Source: Paenarthrobacter sp. PH39-S1
GTDB lineage: Bacteria; Actinomycetota; Actinomycetes; Actinomycetales; Micrococcaceae
DNA: 64,000 nt
Assembly: GCF_030063245.1 (NCBI RefSeq)
Contig: NZ_JASISR010000020.1
Location: 25,724-89,723, forward strand
Reading direction: 5' to 3'
A model generated the notes under the pieces. That model saw only the letters and a program-made list of their open reading frames with translations, was not told the origin of the DNA and searched no databases. Shown one piece after another: positions 52,855 through 62,969 of this stretch. The position numbers and the translations under genes were made by a program. Every line of letters begins with the position of its first letter. The stretch's first letter is position 1.

Positions 52855-53304
52855 TTAGCTGGAAACGACGTCCAGGTTGATCACAGCGGCAACGTCCTCA
52901 TGCAGACGGACGTTGGCGGTGTAGGAGCCAACACTCTTAATGTGCGCCGGCAATTCAACCTTGCGCTTGTCGATCGTGCCGAGCCCGGCAGCCTCGACTG
53001 CCTTGGCTACATCTTCGGCCTTAACGGTACCGAAGAGGCGGCCGGATTCCCCGGCCTTGACGACGAGCTTGACCGGCTTCGCGGACAAAGCAACGGCCTG
53101 GGCCTGGGCAGCTTCAACCGAAGCATGCGCACGAGCGGCACGGCCAGCCTTGATCGACAGAACCTGCTTCTCGCCACCCTTGCTCCAGGTCAGGGCGAAG
53201 CCGCGGGGCAGAAGGTAGTTACGGGCGTAACCGTTCTTCACCTCGACGATATCGCCGGCGGCACCGAGACCGGTGACTTCATGGGTCAGAATGAGCTTAG
53301 ACAT
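52855..53304 (-). CDS. rplI: 50S ribosomal protein L9
   Basis: 149 aa, normal length. N-terminal rRNA-binding domain [20 protein letters not shown] then [15 protein letters not shown], a connecting helix, and the C-terminal domain ([20 protein letters not shown]). It is last of the rpsF-ssb-rpsR-rplI operon and followed by a hairpin terminator. Confidence 0.97.
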   Translation of the reverse strand: MSKLILTHEVTGLGAAGDIVEVKNGYARNYLLPRGFALTWSKGGEKQVLSIKAGRAARAHASVEAAQAQAVALSAKPVKLVVKAGESGRLFGTVKAEDVAKAVEAAGLGTIDKRKVELPAHIKSVGSYTANVRLHEDVAAVINLDVVSS

Positions 53305-53321
53305 CTAGTTATCCCCTTCGC

Positions 53322-53561
53322 TTAGCCGCGGCCGGCGCCGGAGTAGGGCAGCAGCGCAACTTCGCGGGCATTCTTGATTGCCTGGGCGAGCTTGCGCTGT
53401 TCCTGAACGGTGACGCCCGTGACGCGGCGCGCACGGATCTTTCCCCGGTCGGAGATGAACTTGCGCAGCAATGCTACGTCCTTGTAGTCGATGACGGTGA
53501 CGTCAGCGGCCTTCAAGGGATTGGACTTTGGTTTGGGCTTACGGAGTTCAGCCTTTGCCAT
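53322..53561 (-). CDS. rpsR: 30S ribosomal protein S18, zinc-free form
   Basis: 79 aa. [40 protein letters not shown] and [20 protein letters not shown] are intact S18 sequence. The N-terminal zinc-binding cysteine pair found in some S18 proteins is absent. AAGGAG lies 7 nt before ATG 53561. S18 pairs with S6 on the platform of the 30S subunit and may co-regulate the operon with it. Confidence 0.97.
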   Translation of the reverse strand: MAKAELRKPKPKSNPLKAADVTVIDYKDVALLRKFISDRGKIRARRVTGVTVQEQRKLAQAIKNAREVALLPYSGAGRG

Positions 53562-53645
53562 CGTGGAGCTCCTTAGTATTCGTGGAGCCCGTGGATATGG
53601 ATCCACGGGATGGTTTGCGACGGCAGCTGCCGTCATGAATAGTGT

Positions 53646-54230
53646 TTAGAAGGGAGGTTCCGAGGAATCCGGACCCGCACCCCACCCTGCAGAACCACCG
53701 GAGGGCGCGCCCCACGGGTCGTCAGCCGGAGCGGACTGGCCCGATCCCTGGCTTCCGCCGCCACTCCAAGCCGGGTTTCCCCCACCGGAGTTGCCGCCGA
53801 AGTTACCGCCACCGCTGTTGCCGCCGAAGCCGCCGCCACTGTTGCCTCCGCCACCACCGCCGGAGCGCTGGGTGCGGTTGACCTTGGCATTGGCGTAGCG
53901 CAGCGAGGGGCCGATCTCGTCGACCTCAAGCTCCATCACGGTGCGTTTTTCGCCTTCTTTGGTCTCGTAGGTACGCGACTTCAGCCGGCCGGAAACGATC
54001 ACGCGGGTGCCCTTGGTCAGGGACTCCGCAACGTTCTCGGCAGCCTCACGCCAAACGGATGCGCGCAGGAACAGCGTTTCGCCGTCCTTCCACTCATTCG
54101 ACTGACGGTCAAAGGTCCGCGGAGTGGATGCGATGGTGAAGTTCGCTACTGCCGAACCTGACGGCGTGAACCGCAGTTCCGGATCGCTGGTGAGATTCCC
54201 AACGACAGTAATAATGGTTTCGCCTGCCAT
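53646..54230 (-). CDS. ssb: Single-stranded DNA-binding protein
   Basis: 194 aa. OB-fold [30 protein letters not shown] and [20 protein letters not shown], then a Gly/Asn/Ser-rich linker and the acidic protein-interaction tip DSSEPPF, a variant of the usual DDDIPF. Part of the ribosomal/replication operon. Confidence 0.97.
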   Translation of the reverse strand: MAGETIITVVGNLTSDPELRFTPSGSAVANFTIASTPRTFDRQSNEWKDGETLFLRASVWREAAENVAESLTKGTRVIVSGRLKSRTYETKEGEKRTVMELEVDEIGPSLRYANAKVNRTQRSGGGGGGNSGGGFGGNSGGGNFGGNSGGGNPAWSGGGSQGSGQSAPADDPWGAPSGGSAGWGAGPDSSEPPF

Positions 54231-54292
54231 CTGCTCCTGCTTCCTGCTGGTGTGTTCCTACGGATGAAAACGCTGAAAAGCTGAAACCGGAA

Positions 54293-54598
54293 TTACTCGG
54301 CAACGACCTTCTGGTCCTCGGGACGGATAATCTTGGTGCGCAGGATGGTCTCGTTGAGACCCAGCTGGCGGTCAAGTTCCTGCGTGGTAGCCGGAGCTGC
54401 GGTGAAGTTCACCACTGCGTAAATACCTTCGGTCTTCTTCTTGATCTCGTAAGCCAGTCGACGACGGCCCCAGATGTCTACCTTTTCGATGGTTCCACCA
54501 TCGGTGGTAATGACACTCAGAAACTTCTGAAGCGACGGCTCAACGGTACGCTCTTCGACCTCGGGGTCGATGATTACCATCAGTTCGTAAGGACGCAT
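54293..54598 (-). CDS. rpsF: 30S ribosomal protein S6
   Basis: 101 aa. [40 protein letters not shown] and [11 protein letters not shown] are diagnostic S6 sequence. ATG 54598 follows AGGAGGT by 10 nt. That Shine-Dalgarno can be sequestered by a hairpin in the leader, indicating autogenous control. First gene of the rpsF-ssb-rpsR-rplI operon. Confidence 0.97.
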   Translation of the reverse strand: MRPYELMVIIDPEVEERTVEPSLQKFLSVITTDGGTIEKVDIWGRRRLAYEIKKKTEGIYAVVNFTAAPATTQELDRQLGLNETILRTKIIRPEDQKVVAE

Positions 54599-54608
54599 AT
54601 GTGAACCC

Positions 54609-54653
54609 ACCTCCTTTGGGCTAAACGGCTACGGTCTTTCCGTAACAGGAGGT
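54609..54653 (-). promoter_or_regulatory. rpsF leader hairpin sequestering the Shine-Dalgarno (S6:S18-type)
   Basis: On the RNA strand ACCTCCT (54653-54647) is fully complementary to the rpsF Shine-Dalgarno AGGAGGT (54615-54609). Inside, TACGG/CCGTA forms a second perfect stem (54644-54640 with 54634-54630) around a 5-nt loop, followed by GCCG. Two stems with a CCG-containing internal element just before rpsF match the general description of the S6:S18 autoregulatory leader known from several phyla. Confidence 0.65.
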
Positions 54654-54940
54654 TCATTTGCGGTGACTGGGCGGGCTACGGACAGGAGCAAGCGGAAAAC
54701 CCGCTACCGGCCGCCAGCACAGACTTATCTATATTACCGTAAGTACGACGGCGACAGGACCGGCTGTGGATAGCGGTCGGCACGCAACCCAGCGGCGGGT
54801 CAGCAACGCACCACGTCCGAAGCTGGCCTTGGATGAGGCGATAACCGCGCTCGACAAATCCCGGAAATGGCTATGCAGGACGCGTACTACCGGCAGGAAG
54901 CCTTCCGGCTCCTGTAACCTCGGCTCATACCTGAATATCG

Positions 54941-55103
54941 ATGATTGGGGGCGCACTGGCGCGCAGCGGTGAGGAAATCCGGACGGCTCTGGTCAGTTTT
55001 GCCGGCACATGGAGACCGTACGCGGGCAGTGAGAAGGCGGAGGCCCAGACCGTCCTCAACGAGCTCTTTGAGTCTTACGGCTCCAATCGTCAGACCGCCG
55101 CGC
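54941..55103 (+). pseudogene. N-terminal fragment of an MmeI-type restriction-methylation gene
   Basis: From ATG 54941 the frame reads EEIRTALVSFAGTWRPYAGS then EKAEAQTVLNELFESYGSNR. This is the conserved beginning of the large type IIL/Eco57I-like fused methylase-nuclease proteins. Similarity ends after ~54 residues and the frame then runs antisense into the MHS transporter. The remaining >800 residues are absent, so a deletion removed the gene. The rest of 54660-55150 holds nothing I can support. Confidence 0.6.
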
Positions 55104-55151
55104 TGATATCCCCCTGGGCTGTTGATCTGCGGCGATGCGGGCCTGCCACCA

Positions 55152-56432
55152 CTATTCCGGCAGGGGTTTGCGCGCTGTCTCCGGAAGGAAGATGTAGACC
55201 ACCAGGGAAATGGCGGTCAGGACCATTACGTACCAGCCGAACAATCCTGGGTTGTTCCACTCGGCGAAGAGGGTGCCCATGAGCGGTGCCGTACCGCCAA
55301 AGAGAGCGACGGCCAGCGAGTAGGGGAAGCCGATGCCTGCGGCGCGGACATGGGTTGGAATTGTCTCGGCATTGATCGCCGCCGAGATGGAGGTGTAGCC
55401 GCTGAGGACGAGCATGCCGAGCATCATGACGCCAAGCGCGCCCCAGAAGCCGGATTTGGACACCAGATACAGACCGGGAATGATTCCGGCCGTGAAGATC
55501 GCCGCAAATCCTATCAGCAGCGGCCTGCGGCCTATCCGATCCGAAAGCGCGCCCACCAGCGGTTGAATGAGCATGAAGAACACCAGGGCGATCGTCGACA
55601 TCAACAGCAGCGGGCCCTGGCCCAGCGAGCCGTTGGCCTTGGCATATGTGGGCAGGTACGTGGTCCAGGTGTAGTACGTGATGGTTCCGGCGATCGTGAT
55701 GCCCACAATCAGCAGGGACTGCCGGGGATACTTGATCAGCGCGTCGAAGACCCCGGCCCGCTTGGTCTTTTCCGGTTCGATGAATGTTTCCGCGGCGCCG
55801 CGCCGGATCCACAGGCCAACGAGGCTGAGAACCGCACCGAGGATGAACGGCACGCGCCAGCCCCAGGCATTCATGCCGGCTGAACCGAGGTTGAATACCA
55901 GGGCCGCTGCCAGGCCGGAGGCGATGAGCTGACCGAACGTGGTGGAGACGTATTGAAAGGAGGAAAAGAATCCCCGCCGGTTGGCGGGCGCGGACTCGAC
56001 CAGGAAGACCGAATTGGCGGCAAATTCGCCGCCTACCGAAAGCCCGGAAATCATCCGGCCCAAGATCAGGATGATCGGGGACCAGACCCCCACCGCGTCA
56101 AACGTTGGTGTAAGGCCCACAATGAGGCTGCCCAGACCCATGGTGAGAATGGTCAGTGACAGGGTGTTTTTTCGGCCGATCTTATCCGCCAGATTGCCGA
56201 TGAAAAGCCCGCCAATGGGCCGCAGCAGGAACGCCGCAGCGAAGATGGCGAACGCACTGAGCAGGGAAGCGGTGGGATCATGCGATGGGAAGATCTGGCC
56301 GGAAAAGTTCACTGCCAGAAAGCTGTAGGCATACCAGTCATACCATTCGACGGCGTTCCCGACACCGGCTGCGGCGATCTGCCTGACGCCGTTGCCGGTA
56401 CCCGTGGGATTGATGGTTGTGTTCGCCGCCAT
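55152..56432 (-). CDS. MFS transporter, metabolite:H+ symporter (MHS) family
   Basis: 426 aa with twelve transmembrane helices. AAAGVGNAVEWYDWYAYSFL-like start (GNAVEWYDWYAYSF), GNLADKIGRKNTLSLTILTM, and SGLSVGGEFAANSVFLVESA are diagnostic of the MHS group (shikimate/proline-betaine/alpha-ketoglutarate symporters). ATG 56432 is chosen by family alignment and a GGTGAG. Substrate is not identifiable. Divergent from DUF1345. Confidence 0.92.
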   Translation of the reverse strand: MAANTTINPTGTGNGVRQIAAAGVGNAVEWYDWYAYSFLAVNFSGQIFPSHDPTASLLSAFAIFAAAFLLRPIGGLFIGNLADKIGRKNTLSLTILTMGLGSLIVGLTPTFDAVGVWSPIILILGRMISGLSVGGEFAANSVFLVESAPANRRGFFSSFQYVSTTFGQLIASGLAAALVFNLGSAGMNAWGWRVPFILGAVLSLVGLWIRRGAAETFIEPEKTKRAGVFDALIKYPRQSLLIVGITIAGTITYYTWTTYLPTYAKANGSLGQGPLLLMSTIALVFFMLIQPLVGALSDRIGRRPLLIGFAAIFTAGIIPGLYLVSKSGFWGALGVMMLGMLVLSGYTSISAAINAETIPTHVRAAGIGFPYSLAVALFGGTAPLMGTLFAEWNNPGLFGWYVMVLTAISLVVYIFLPETARKPLPE

Positions 56433-56553
56433 GTGATGCTCACCGTCGTTCGTGAATTCGTGCCGCCGCTGACTCTGGCCACGATACGCCCGCCCGTCAA
56501 GACCCGCGGATGCGCACTGCCCGGCCCGCAGCAACTTGTGGGAAGATCGGGCC

Positions 56554-57204
56554 ATGGCGATCACATCACTTCGGGCACGGCGCGCGCATCTGCGTTTTGC
56601 GATCATGATCCTGGCCGGGATAGTTGCCGGCCTTGGTACCGCGTTTTTGGGAGAGTGGATCTATGCCCCGGCGGTGGGCTGGGCGGCTGCGGCGCTGATC
56701 TACAACCTCTGGATCTGGCTGACCATCTCCCGGATGGATGCGGATGCCACGGCCCGGCATGCCGTGGAGGAGGATCCCCGGCGCTCCACCGCTGATCTGC
56801 TGATTCTGTTGGCCGCCCTGGTCAGCTTGGCCGCCGTCGTTCTGGTCATGATCGCGGCGCAGGACGCCAAGGGCATCGCCAAACTGCTGCTGGCGCTCCT
56901 CGCCTTGGGCACCGTGAGTCTGTCCTGGCTCCTGGTGCACACGCTCTTCACTCTGCGTTACGCGGAAATCTACTACTCGCGGCGCGTGCCGAAGGGAATC
57001 AGCTTCAATCAGGACGAGCCGCCGCAGTATACGGACTTCGCCTATACCGCCTTCAGCCTGGGCATGACGTACCAGGTCTCGGACACGGACATCCAAACGC
57101 GTGAAATGCGCTCCGCCGCGCTCCGGCACAGCCTACTGGCCTACGTCTTCGGCACCGGCATCCTCGCCACCACCATCAACCTGGTGGTCAGCTTGGCCCA
57201 GTAG
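56554..57204 (+). CDS. DUF1345 family membrane protein
   Basis: 216 aa with five transmembrane helices. The conserved ending TLRYAEIYYSRRVPKGISF then YTDFAYTAFSLGMTYQVSDT and RHSLLAYVFGTGILATTINL is diagnostic of DUF1345. GGGAAG precedes ATG 56554. Function unknown. Confidence 0.92.
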   Translation: MAITSLRARRAHLRFAIMILAGIVAGLGTAFLGEWIYAPAVGWAAAALIYNLWIWLTISRMDADATARHAVEEDPRRSTADLLILLAALVSLAAVVLVMIAAQDAKGIAKLLLALLALGTVSLSWLLVHTLFTLRYAEIYYSRRVPKGISFNQDEPPQYTDFAYTAFSLGMTYQVSDTDIQTREMRSAALRHSLLAYVFGTGILATTINLVVSLAQ

Positions 57205-57271
57205 CGCGCCGGTCCCCGCGCGGCCGTGAACTCAGCCCACGGCCCAAGGTCGGGGCTCAGACCACCGCCGC

Positions 57272-58555
57272 TCAGGGCACGGTCCCGAAGAAGACCTCTG
57301 CCACCCGGGCCAGCCGGAAGGGATCTTCCACCCCGCACAGTTCCCGGGCCGAGTGCATCGACAGCAGCGGCATGCCGACGTCGACTGTCCTGATGCCGAG
57401 CCGGGTGGCCGTCAGCGGTCCAATGGTGGAGCCGCACGGCATCACATTGTTAGAAACGAATTCCTGATATGGCACCCCGGCACCCCGGCATAGGCGCGCC
57501 CAGACGGCAGCCCCGGCACCATCCGTAGCGTAGCGCTGATTGGCATTGATCTTCAGCAGCGGGCCGCCGTTGAGCACCGGACGGTTGGCCGGATCGTGGC
57601 GCTCCGGATAGTTCGGATGCACCGCGTGCCCGGCGTCGGCGGAGACACAAAAGGAATTACTGAAGGCGCGGCGCCGTTCGCTCACCGTCGCACCGAGCCC
57701 GTCGGAAACCCGGGTCAAGACATCCTCCAGGATCGGACCGCAGGCGCCGGAGCGGGAGGCGCTGCCCACTTCCTCGTGGTCAAAAGCGGCGAAAACTGCG
57801 ATCGGGCCGTCCGCCGCGCCGGCTTCGGCGGCCGCGATCAAGGCAACGAGGCCGGCATGGACGGAGGTCAGGTTGTCCATCCGGCCAGAGGCGAAGAGCT
57901 CCCCCTTCGCCCCGAGGACGGCAGCGGCCTGCGTGTCGGCAATGACGACGTCGTACCCGCCGATCTGCGCCGGGTCCAGGCCGGCCTCGGCCGCCAGCAG
58001 CCCGAGCAGATCAGCGCCGGCCGGATCGCCGAGTCCCCAGACCGGATTCATGTGCTGCTGCTTGTCCAGCACCAGCCCGTCGTTGACCCCGCGGTCCAGG
58101 TGAATGGCGAGCTGGGGGAAGCGCAGCAGCGGGCCGGTGGCCACCAGCGCCTCGGTCCCGTCAAGCGCCACCAATCTGCCCGCCAGCCTCAGTTCGCGGT
58201 CCAGCCAGGAATTCAGCAGCGGACCGCCATAGACTTCCACGCCGGCCTGCAGCATGCCAAACCTGCCTGTGGTGGGCTTGGGTTTGAGCTTGAAGGACGG
58301 AGAATCCGTGTGCGCACCAAGAATGTTGAACCCGGTGACCGCCGTGGCATGCTCCGGCGTCAGCCAGGCTATGATGGCACCGTCGCGGATGAGGAAGAAC
58401 CGCCCAGGTCCGCCGGTCCAGGCCTGCGATTCAGCCAGTTGAGTGAACCCGGCGGCGGTCAGCCGGCGTCCCGCCTCATGGGCGGCGTGAAAGCTCGACG
58501 GCGACGAGCTGATGTAGGCGCCCAGGTCCAGGATGTGGTTCACGGCTTCAGTCAT
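57272..58555 (-). CDS. M18-family aspartyl aminopeptidase
   Basis: 427 aa. Di-zinc metallopeptidase: GAHTDSPSFKLKPKP (His, Asp), AAFDHEEVGSASRSGACGP (Glu pair), SADAGHAVHPNYPE (Asp) and LLSMHSARELCG (terminal His ligand). Removes N-terminal acidic residues from peptides in the cytoplasm. Similar to ApeB/PepC-type M18 proteins. Monocistronic. Confidence 0.93.
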   Translation of the reverse strand: MTEAVNHILDLGAYISSSPSSFHAAHEAGRRLTAAGFTQLAESQAWTGGPGRFFLIRDGAIIAWLTPEHATAVTGFNILGAHTDSPSFKLKPKPTTGRFGMLQAGVEVYGGPLLNSWLDRELRLAGRLVALDGTEALVATGPLLRFPQLAIHLDRGVNDGLVLDKQQHMNPVWGLGDPAGADLLGLLAAEAGLDPAQIGGYDVVIADTQAAAVLGAKGELFASGRMDNLTSVHAGLVALIAAAEAGAADGPIAVFAAFDHEEVGSASRSGACGPILEDVLTRVSDGLGATVSERRRAFSNSFCVSADAGHAVHPNYPERHDPANRPVLNGGPLLKINANQRYATDGAGAAVWARLCRGAGVPYQEFVSNNVMPCGSTIGPLTATRLGIRTVDVGMPLLSMHSARELCGVEDPFRLARVAEVFFGTVP

Positions 58556-58692
58556 ACAACGATTTAACCAAACATCCCTCCCCCCTGCAGCTACAGCCGA
58601 TGGTTCACGAACCCGGATTGAATTCCGCCCATCACACCTTGCCGCTGGTATGCGGGGATAGGCGCGGCTACCGGCGCCGATGAAGCGATCGT

Positions 58693-59418
58693 TCAGTAGT
58701 CGGGGTTGCTCGGCACCACCAGGCCGGTCTCATACGCGTAAACCACCACTTGGACCCGGTCCCGAAGGTGAAGCTTCGTCAGAATCCGGCGCACATGGGT
58801 CTTCACCGTCGCCTCGGACAAAAAGAACGTGTGCGCGATCTCGGCATTGGAGAGGCCCTCCGCGATGGCCTGCAGGACCTCGGTCTCACGTCGGGTCAGC
58901 TCGGCCAGCAAAGGGTCCTTGGACTCCTGCCCGTTCCGCGGCGGCCGGGATCGGACAAAATTCTCCAGCAGCCGCTGGGTGACCCGCGGGGCCACCACGG
59001 CATCCCCACTGGCCACCAGATGGATAGCGCGAATGAGTTCGGCGGGGGCAACATCCTTGAGCAGGAAAGCGCTTGCCCCCGCCTGCAGCCCCGCGAACGC
59101 ATATTCGTCCAGGTCGAAAGTCGTCAAAATGATGATTCGGGCGCAGCCCCCGCCCGCGGTGATCTTCCGGGTAGCGGCAATACCGTCCATAATGGGCATC
59201 CGCACATCCATCAGGACCACATCGGGCCGCAACAGCGCCGCCTTGGCTACCGCCTCGGCACCATCGCAGGCCTCCCCCACCACGACGATCGACTCCTCAC
59301 CCTCCAGAATCAGCCGGAACCCCATTCTCAGCAGCGGCTGGTCATCAACCAGCAGCACCGAAACGGCGGCGTCTGCCCCAGGCGTGCCGCCGTCGTCGTC
59401 GTGCGCAGGCAAACTCAT
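58693..59418 (-). CDS. NarL/LuxR-type response regulator
   Basis: 241 aa. Receiver domain with VLLVDDQPLLRMGFR, phospho-acceptor Asp in VVLMDVRMPIMDG, and Lys in AFLLKDVAPAEL, followed by a LuxR helix-turn-helix (LTRRETEVLQAIAEGLSNAE, then TVKTHVRRILTKLHL). It follows the histidine kinase by 67 nt on the same strand and completes the two-component system. Confidence 0.95.
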   Translation of the reverse strand: MSLPAHDDDGGTPGADAAVSVLLVDDQPLLRMGFRLILEGEESIVVVGEACDGAEAVAKAALLRPDVVLMDVRMPIMDGIAATRKITAGGGCARIIILTTFDLDEYAFAGLQAGASAFLLKDVAPAELIRAIHLVASGDAVVAPRVTQRLLENFVRSRPPRNGQESKDPLLAELTRRETEVLQAIAEGLSNAEIAHTFFLSEATVKTHVRRILTKLHLRDRVQVVVYAYETGLVVPSNPDY

Positions 59419-59485
59419 GGTCTCCTCAACGGTGGGCCAACGTTCGTGAAGTGCGGACGGACTCTCGATTCGAGAGTCACCGCGG

Positions 59486-60778
59486 TCAGGTGTTCAGGAC
59501 GGCCTCAACCACCCACCCGCCGTAGGGGCCCGGGCCGGCCTGCACCGTTCCAGCATAGATGTTGGCCCGCTCCCGCATGCCGACAATCCCCTGCCCCGTA
59601 CCCACGGAAGGGACTTCTGACGTGCTGCCGCGCCCGTCGTCGGATATCCGCAGCCGCACCTGGCCGCCCCAATGCGTAATTTCCACCTGGACCCGTGAAA
59701 TTGAGCGGCCGTAGCGCAGCACATTCGTCAGCGACTCCTGCAGGATCCGGTAGACGGTGAGCTGAAAGGCGGGGTCCGTCGGGAGCGCCGGTCCGGTCCG
59801 GGTCAGCGTCAGTGGCAGACCCGCCGTCCGAAAGCCGTCCAGCAGACCATCGATGCCTGCTCCGGCCGGCAGCGGTGGTCTCGACTGCGACGTCAGTGAT
59901 CCGTCCGCCCGCAGCACGCCGAGCACCCGGCGCATATCCGCGAGAGCGGTGCGTCCCGTCTGGGACAGTTCCGCAAGCACCTGGCCGGCGCGCTCGGGAC
60001 TGCGTTTGACGACGATGGCGGCCCCGTCCGACAGCGCGATCATCACCGTCAGCGAGTGCGCCACCACGTCATGCATTTCACGGGCGATCCGGTTCCGCTC
60101 GGAGACTGACGCCAGCTGGGCATTGCGGTCCGCCCAGGCGCGCAGGTCCATCTCATGCTCACGGTCCCGCCGTACGTTCAGTCCGATTCCGGTGGCGACC
60201 ACATTGGACAGCAGAACGACGGCGGCGGCAATGATGCCGGTCAGCGCCAGGTTGTCGGTCCCCTCTGCAACCATTCGGGTAGGGAGCCTGAAGAGGAGGA
60301 GGAACACCAGCAGCAGCGGGAGGCTGACCGCCGCCGTCGTGATGAAGCTGAAAACCCGGCCGCGCTGCACCGCGACGGCGTACAGCCCGAACCACAGACT
60401 CAGGCTGGCGTTACTGGAGAGCGGGTCCTGGACCAGCAGCACCGTTTCGATCACCGCCAGCAGGACGACGACGGCGACAGGCCGGCGCCGCCGGAACATC
60501 AGCAGACCGGCGGAGACGACGGTCAGAATCAGGTGCAGAAGCTCACCGGCGATCAGCCGCGGGATTACCGTGGACGCGGACAGCAGGAGGTAGACGGCGA
60601 CGATCACGAGATCCATGACCAGCGGCCGTTCGTAAAAGTACCGCCGGAACGCTCCGCGTCGCCTCGCGGTGAGTTCGGCCGGGGACACGGCCGCTATGCC
60701 GTGCCCGCCATGCAGTTCGGCAGTGGCACCGTCGGCCGTTCGTTCCGCCGGTGCCCCCGCCTGCTCTGTGGTGCCCAT
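59486..60778 (-). CDS. Sensor histidine kinase (NarX/DesK-like)
   Basis: 430 aa. Four to five N-terminal transmembrane helices, then a HisKA_3 region with the phospho-acceptor His in IAREMHDVVAHSLTVMIALS and an HATPase domain (LTNVLRYGRSISRVQVEI; GTGQGIVGMRERANIYAG). Start ATG 60778 is chosen; a GTG at 60823 overlapping the ABC permease stop would add 15 residues. Pairs with the response regulator downstream and is coupled to an ABC exporter upstream, typical of drug or envelope-stress sensing. Confidence 0.92.
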   Translation of the reverse strand: MGTTEQAGAPAERTADGATAELHGGHGIAAVSPAELTARRRGAFRRYFYERPLVMDLVIVAVYLLLSASTVIPRLIAGELLHLILTVVSAGLLMFRRRRPVAVVVLLAVIETVLLVQDPLSSNASLSLWFGLYAVAVQRGRVFSFITTAAVSLPLLLVFLLLFRLPTRMVAEGTDNLALTGIIAAAVVLLSNVVATGIGLNVRRDREHEMDLRAWADRNAQLASVSERNRIAREMHDVVAHSLTVMIALSDGAAIVVKRSPERAGQVLAELSQTGRTALADMRRVLGVLRADGSLTSQSRPPLPAGAGIDGLLDGFRTAGLPLTLTRTGPALPTDPAFQLTVYRILQESLTNVLRYGRSISRVQVEITHWGGQVRLRISDDGRGSTSEVPSVGTGQGIVGMRERANIYAGTVQAGPGPYGGWVVEAVLNT

Positions 60779-60812
60779 GGTGGTGAGCTTAGGTGCCCTG
60801 TTTCCCCGCGGG

Positions 60813-61721
60813 CTAGAGGTCACGCTTTTTGAGCGTGACCACGGCCGGAATCAGGAAGACCAGGATCCAGGCCAGGAAGATCAGGCCACCGTCCCCCGGA
60901 TCGATAAAGGCATCGCGGTGCCCGATCTCCAGCATCCTGCCGCCGGCCACGCTGGGCACGTACTCATTGACATGCATCCAGAATTCCCCCGGCACCAGGC
61001 CGAGCAGCGAGGTGGCGAACGGCAGCACGAAGAACAGCGCTACCAGCACCATGATCCCGCCGGCCGAATTGCGCAGCAGCGCTCCCAGCGAGAGACCGAT
61101 CAGGGCGACGCCGGCAACGTACAGGCCGCCCATGAAGATCCCCTGCACCACGCCGTCGCGCTGCAGGCTCATGCTGACCCCGTAGGCGTGCAGGATCGGA
61201 ATGGAGATCAGGAAGGTGACGAACGCCGCGACAAGCGTGAGAGCATAGGCCACCACAACCAGCACAATGGCCTTGGCCGCGAACGCCGGCAGGCGCCTGG
61301 GAACGGCTGTCATGGTGGAGCGGATCATGCCGGTGGCGAACTCGGAGGAAATGAACAGCACCGCCAGGGATCCGAGAATCAGAATGCCGATTTGCAGACC
61401 GGCATTGGGGACACCGTAAATCTCGAAAGCCGGCGGCAGACTCTGTTCCGCCATGGCCTCGGTCAGCTTGGCGCCGCCCGCACCCTGGGCCGGCCCCCTA
61501 TCTGCCGCGCCGCTCATGAGCTGCTGTATCACGGTGCCGCGAAGCCAGGCCGCCAACGTGCCCACGCCGATGACGGCCACGAAGGCGCAGAGCACCAGGA
61601 GTTTGGTGGACAGCAGCGAGCGGAACTTGATCCACTCGGACTTCAGCACACCGCCGAAGGTCAGTCCGGCCGAACCGGCGGTCGAGGGGACGGCCGACTT
61701 GGCCGTTGTTGAGGTACCCAT
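60813..61721 (-). CDS. ABC-2 type transporter permease
   Basis: 302 aa. A hydrophilic start (VLKSEWIKFRSLLSTKLL) followed by six transmembrane helices, with VLFISSEFATGMIRSTMTAV, the characteristic loop of ABC-2 export permeases. It begins 5 nt after the ATPase stop. Together they form an exporter or resistance pump controlled by the downstream two-component system. Confidence 0.9.
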   Translation of the reverse strand: MGTSTTAKSAVPSTAGSAGLTFGGVLKSEWIKFRSLLSTKLLVLCAFVAVIGVGTLAAWLRGTVIQQLMSGAADRGPAQGAGGAKLTEAMAEQSLPPAFEIYGVPNAGLQIGILILGSLAVLFISSEFATGMIRSTMTAVPRRLPAFAAKAIVLVVVAYALTLVAAFVTFLISIPILHAYGVSMSLQRDGVVQGIFMGGLYVAGVALIGLSLGALLRNSAGGIMVLVALFFVLPFATSLLGLVPGEFWMHVNEYVPSVAGGRMLEIGHRDAFIDPGDGGLIFLAWILVFLIPAVVTLKKRDL

Positions 61722-61726
61722 AGCTC

Positions 61727-62767
61727 TTACTTTCCTTCCGCGCGGTCGAAACCGCTGCCGGTCATCGGACCGGCGTTCGTGCCGGCCGGGGGGAAGCCGC
61801 CCGGGGCGGGGACTGCAGCGGCGAAGTTACCGGGACCTGAACCCGAGCCGGGGCCGCTGTCGAGTGGATGGGAGTGGTATTCGACCTCGTCCTTGGTCAG
61901 ATCGAAGTACGCCTCCTCCAGCGAGGCGTTCAGCGGGGTCAGCTCGTAGATCAGCACCCGGTTGTCCAGCGCGATGCGGGCAATCTGGCGAGCATCAAGG
62001 CCGGACACCTCCAGTGTCTCGTTTTCGCCGCTGTTGACACTCACACCGTTGCCGGCGAGCAGAGCGGCCAGCTCGGAGACCTGCTGCGTCCGTACCCTGG
62101 TCCGGGCCTGCTGGTTGCCGGCGATGATGTCCTTGATCGGGGCATCGGCGATGATCCGGCCACGGCCAATGACGATCAGGTGATCCGCGGTCTGGGCCAT
62201 TTCGCTCATCAGGTGCGAGGAAAGGAAGATGGTTTTGCCTTGGCCGGCCAGGTACCTGACCAGGTTGCGCACCCAGAGGACACCTTCGGGGTCCAGCCCG
62301 TTGACCGGTTCATCAAGGATAAGGGTCTGCGGGTCACCCAGCAGGGCGGCGGCAATGCCCAGACGCTGCCCCATGCCCAGGGAGAATCCGCCGGCTTTTT
62401 TCTTCGCGACCTCCGCCAACCCGGTCATTTCGATGACCTCGTTCACCCGATGGTCCGGAATATTGTGCGTCGCCGCCATGGCCAGCAGGTGGTTGTAGGC
62501 GCTGCGGCTGGTGTGCACGGCCTTGGCATCGAGGAGCGCGCCAACTTGGTGCAACGGATCGTGATGTTCGGCGTAGGGGCGGCCGTTGACGATGACAGAG
62601 CCGGCGGAAGGGCGATCCAACCCGACTATCATGCGCATCGTGGTCGATTTGCCGGCACCATTAGGCCCGAGGAAACCGGTGACCTGGCCGGGCCTGACGG
62701 TGAAGGTCACGCCCGCCACGGCGGGTTTTTCACCGTAATGCTTAGCGAGGTTTGTTGCCTCGATCAT
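61727..62767 (-). CDS. ABC transporter ATPase with Gly/Pro-rich tail
   Basis: 346 aa. Walker [13 protein letters not shown], signature [17 protein letters not shown], Walker [16 protein letters not shown] and H-loop [13 protein letters not shown] are all present. After residue ~305 comes a Pro/Gly-rich tail ([15 protein letters not shown]) not usual for the family. ATPase partner of the ABC-2 permease. The ~200-nt region upstream to the next gene contains its promoter. Confidence 0.93.
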   Translation of the reverse strand: MIEATNLAKHYGEKPAVAGVTFTVRPGQVTGFLGPNGAGKSTTMRMIVGLDRPSAGSVIVNGRPYAEHHDPLHQVGALLDAKAVHTSRSAYNHLLAMAATHNIPDHRVNEVIEMTGLAEVAKKKAGGFSLGMGQRLGIAAALLGDPQTLILDEPVNGLDPEGVLWVRNLVRYLAGQGKTIFLSSHLMSEMAQTADHLIVIGRGRIIADAPIKDIIAGNQQARTRVRTQQVSELAALLAGNGVSVNSGENETLEVSGLDARQIARIALDNRVLIYELTPLNASLEEAYFDLTKDEVEYHSHPLDSGPGSGSGPGNFAAAVPAPGGFPPAGTNAGPMTGSGFDRAEGK

Positions 62768-62969
62768 GTGATCATCCTCTTTGTGTAGATCTGCCGGCAG
62801 CCTGGTGGCTGCGGTCTGTCGATTTCAGCCTCAACGCTACTCACCCTCCGGGCATTAAACGTCTGCCTGGGGGATGATTCAGGGTCCGCTCCGGGTAATC
62901 CGCAGGGATGACATCGGGATTTCTCCTCGGATCGGCCCGGGGCCGGCCCCGGTCCAGGCCCTCCGAAAT

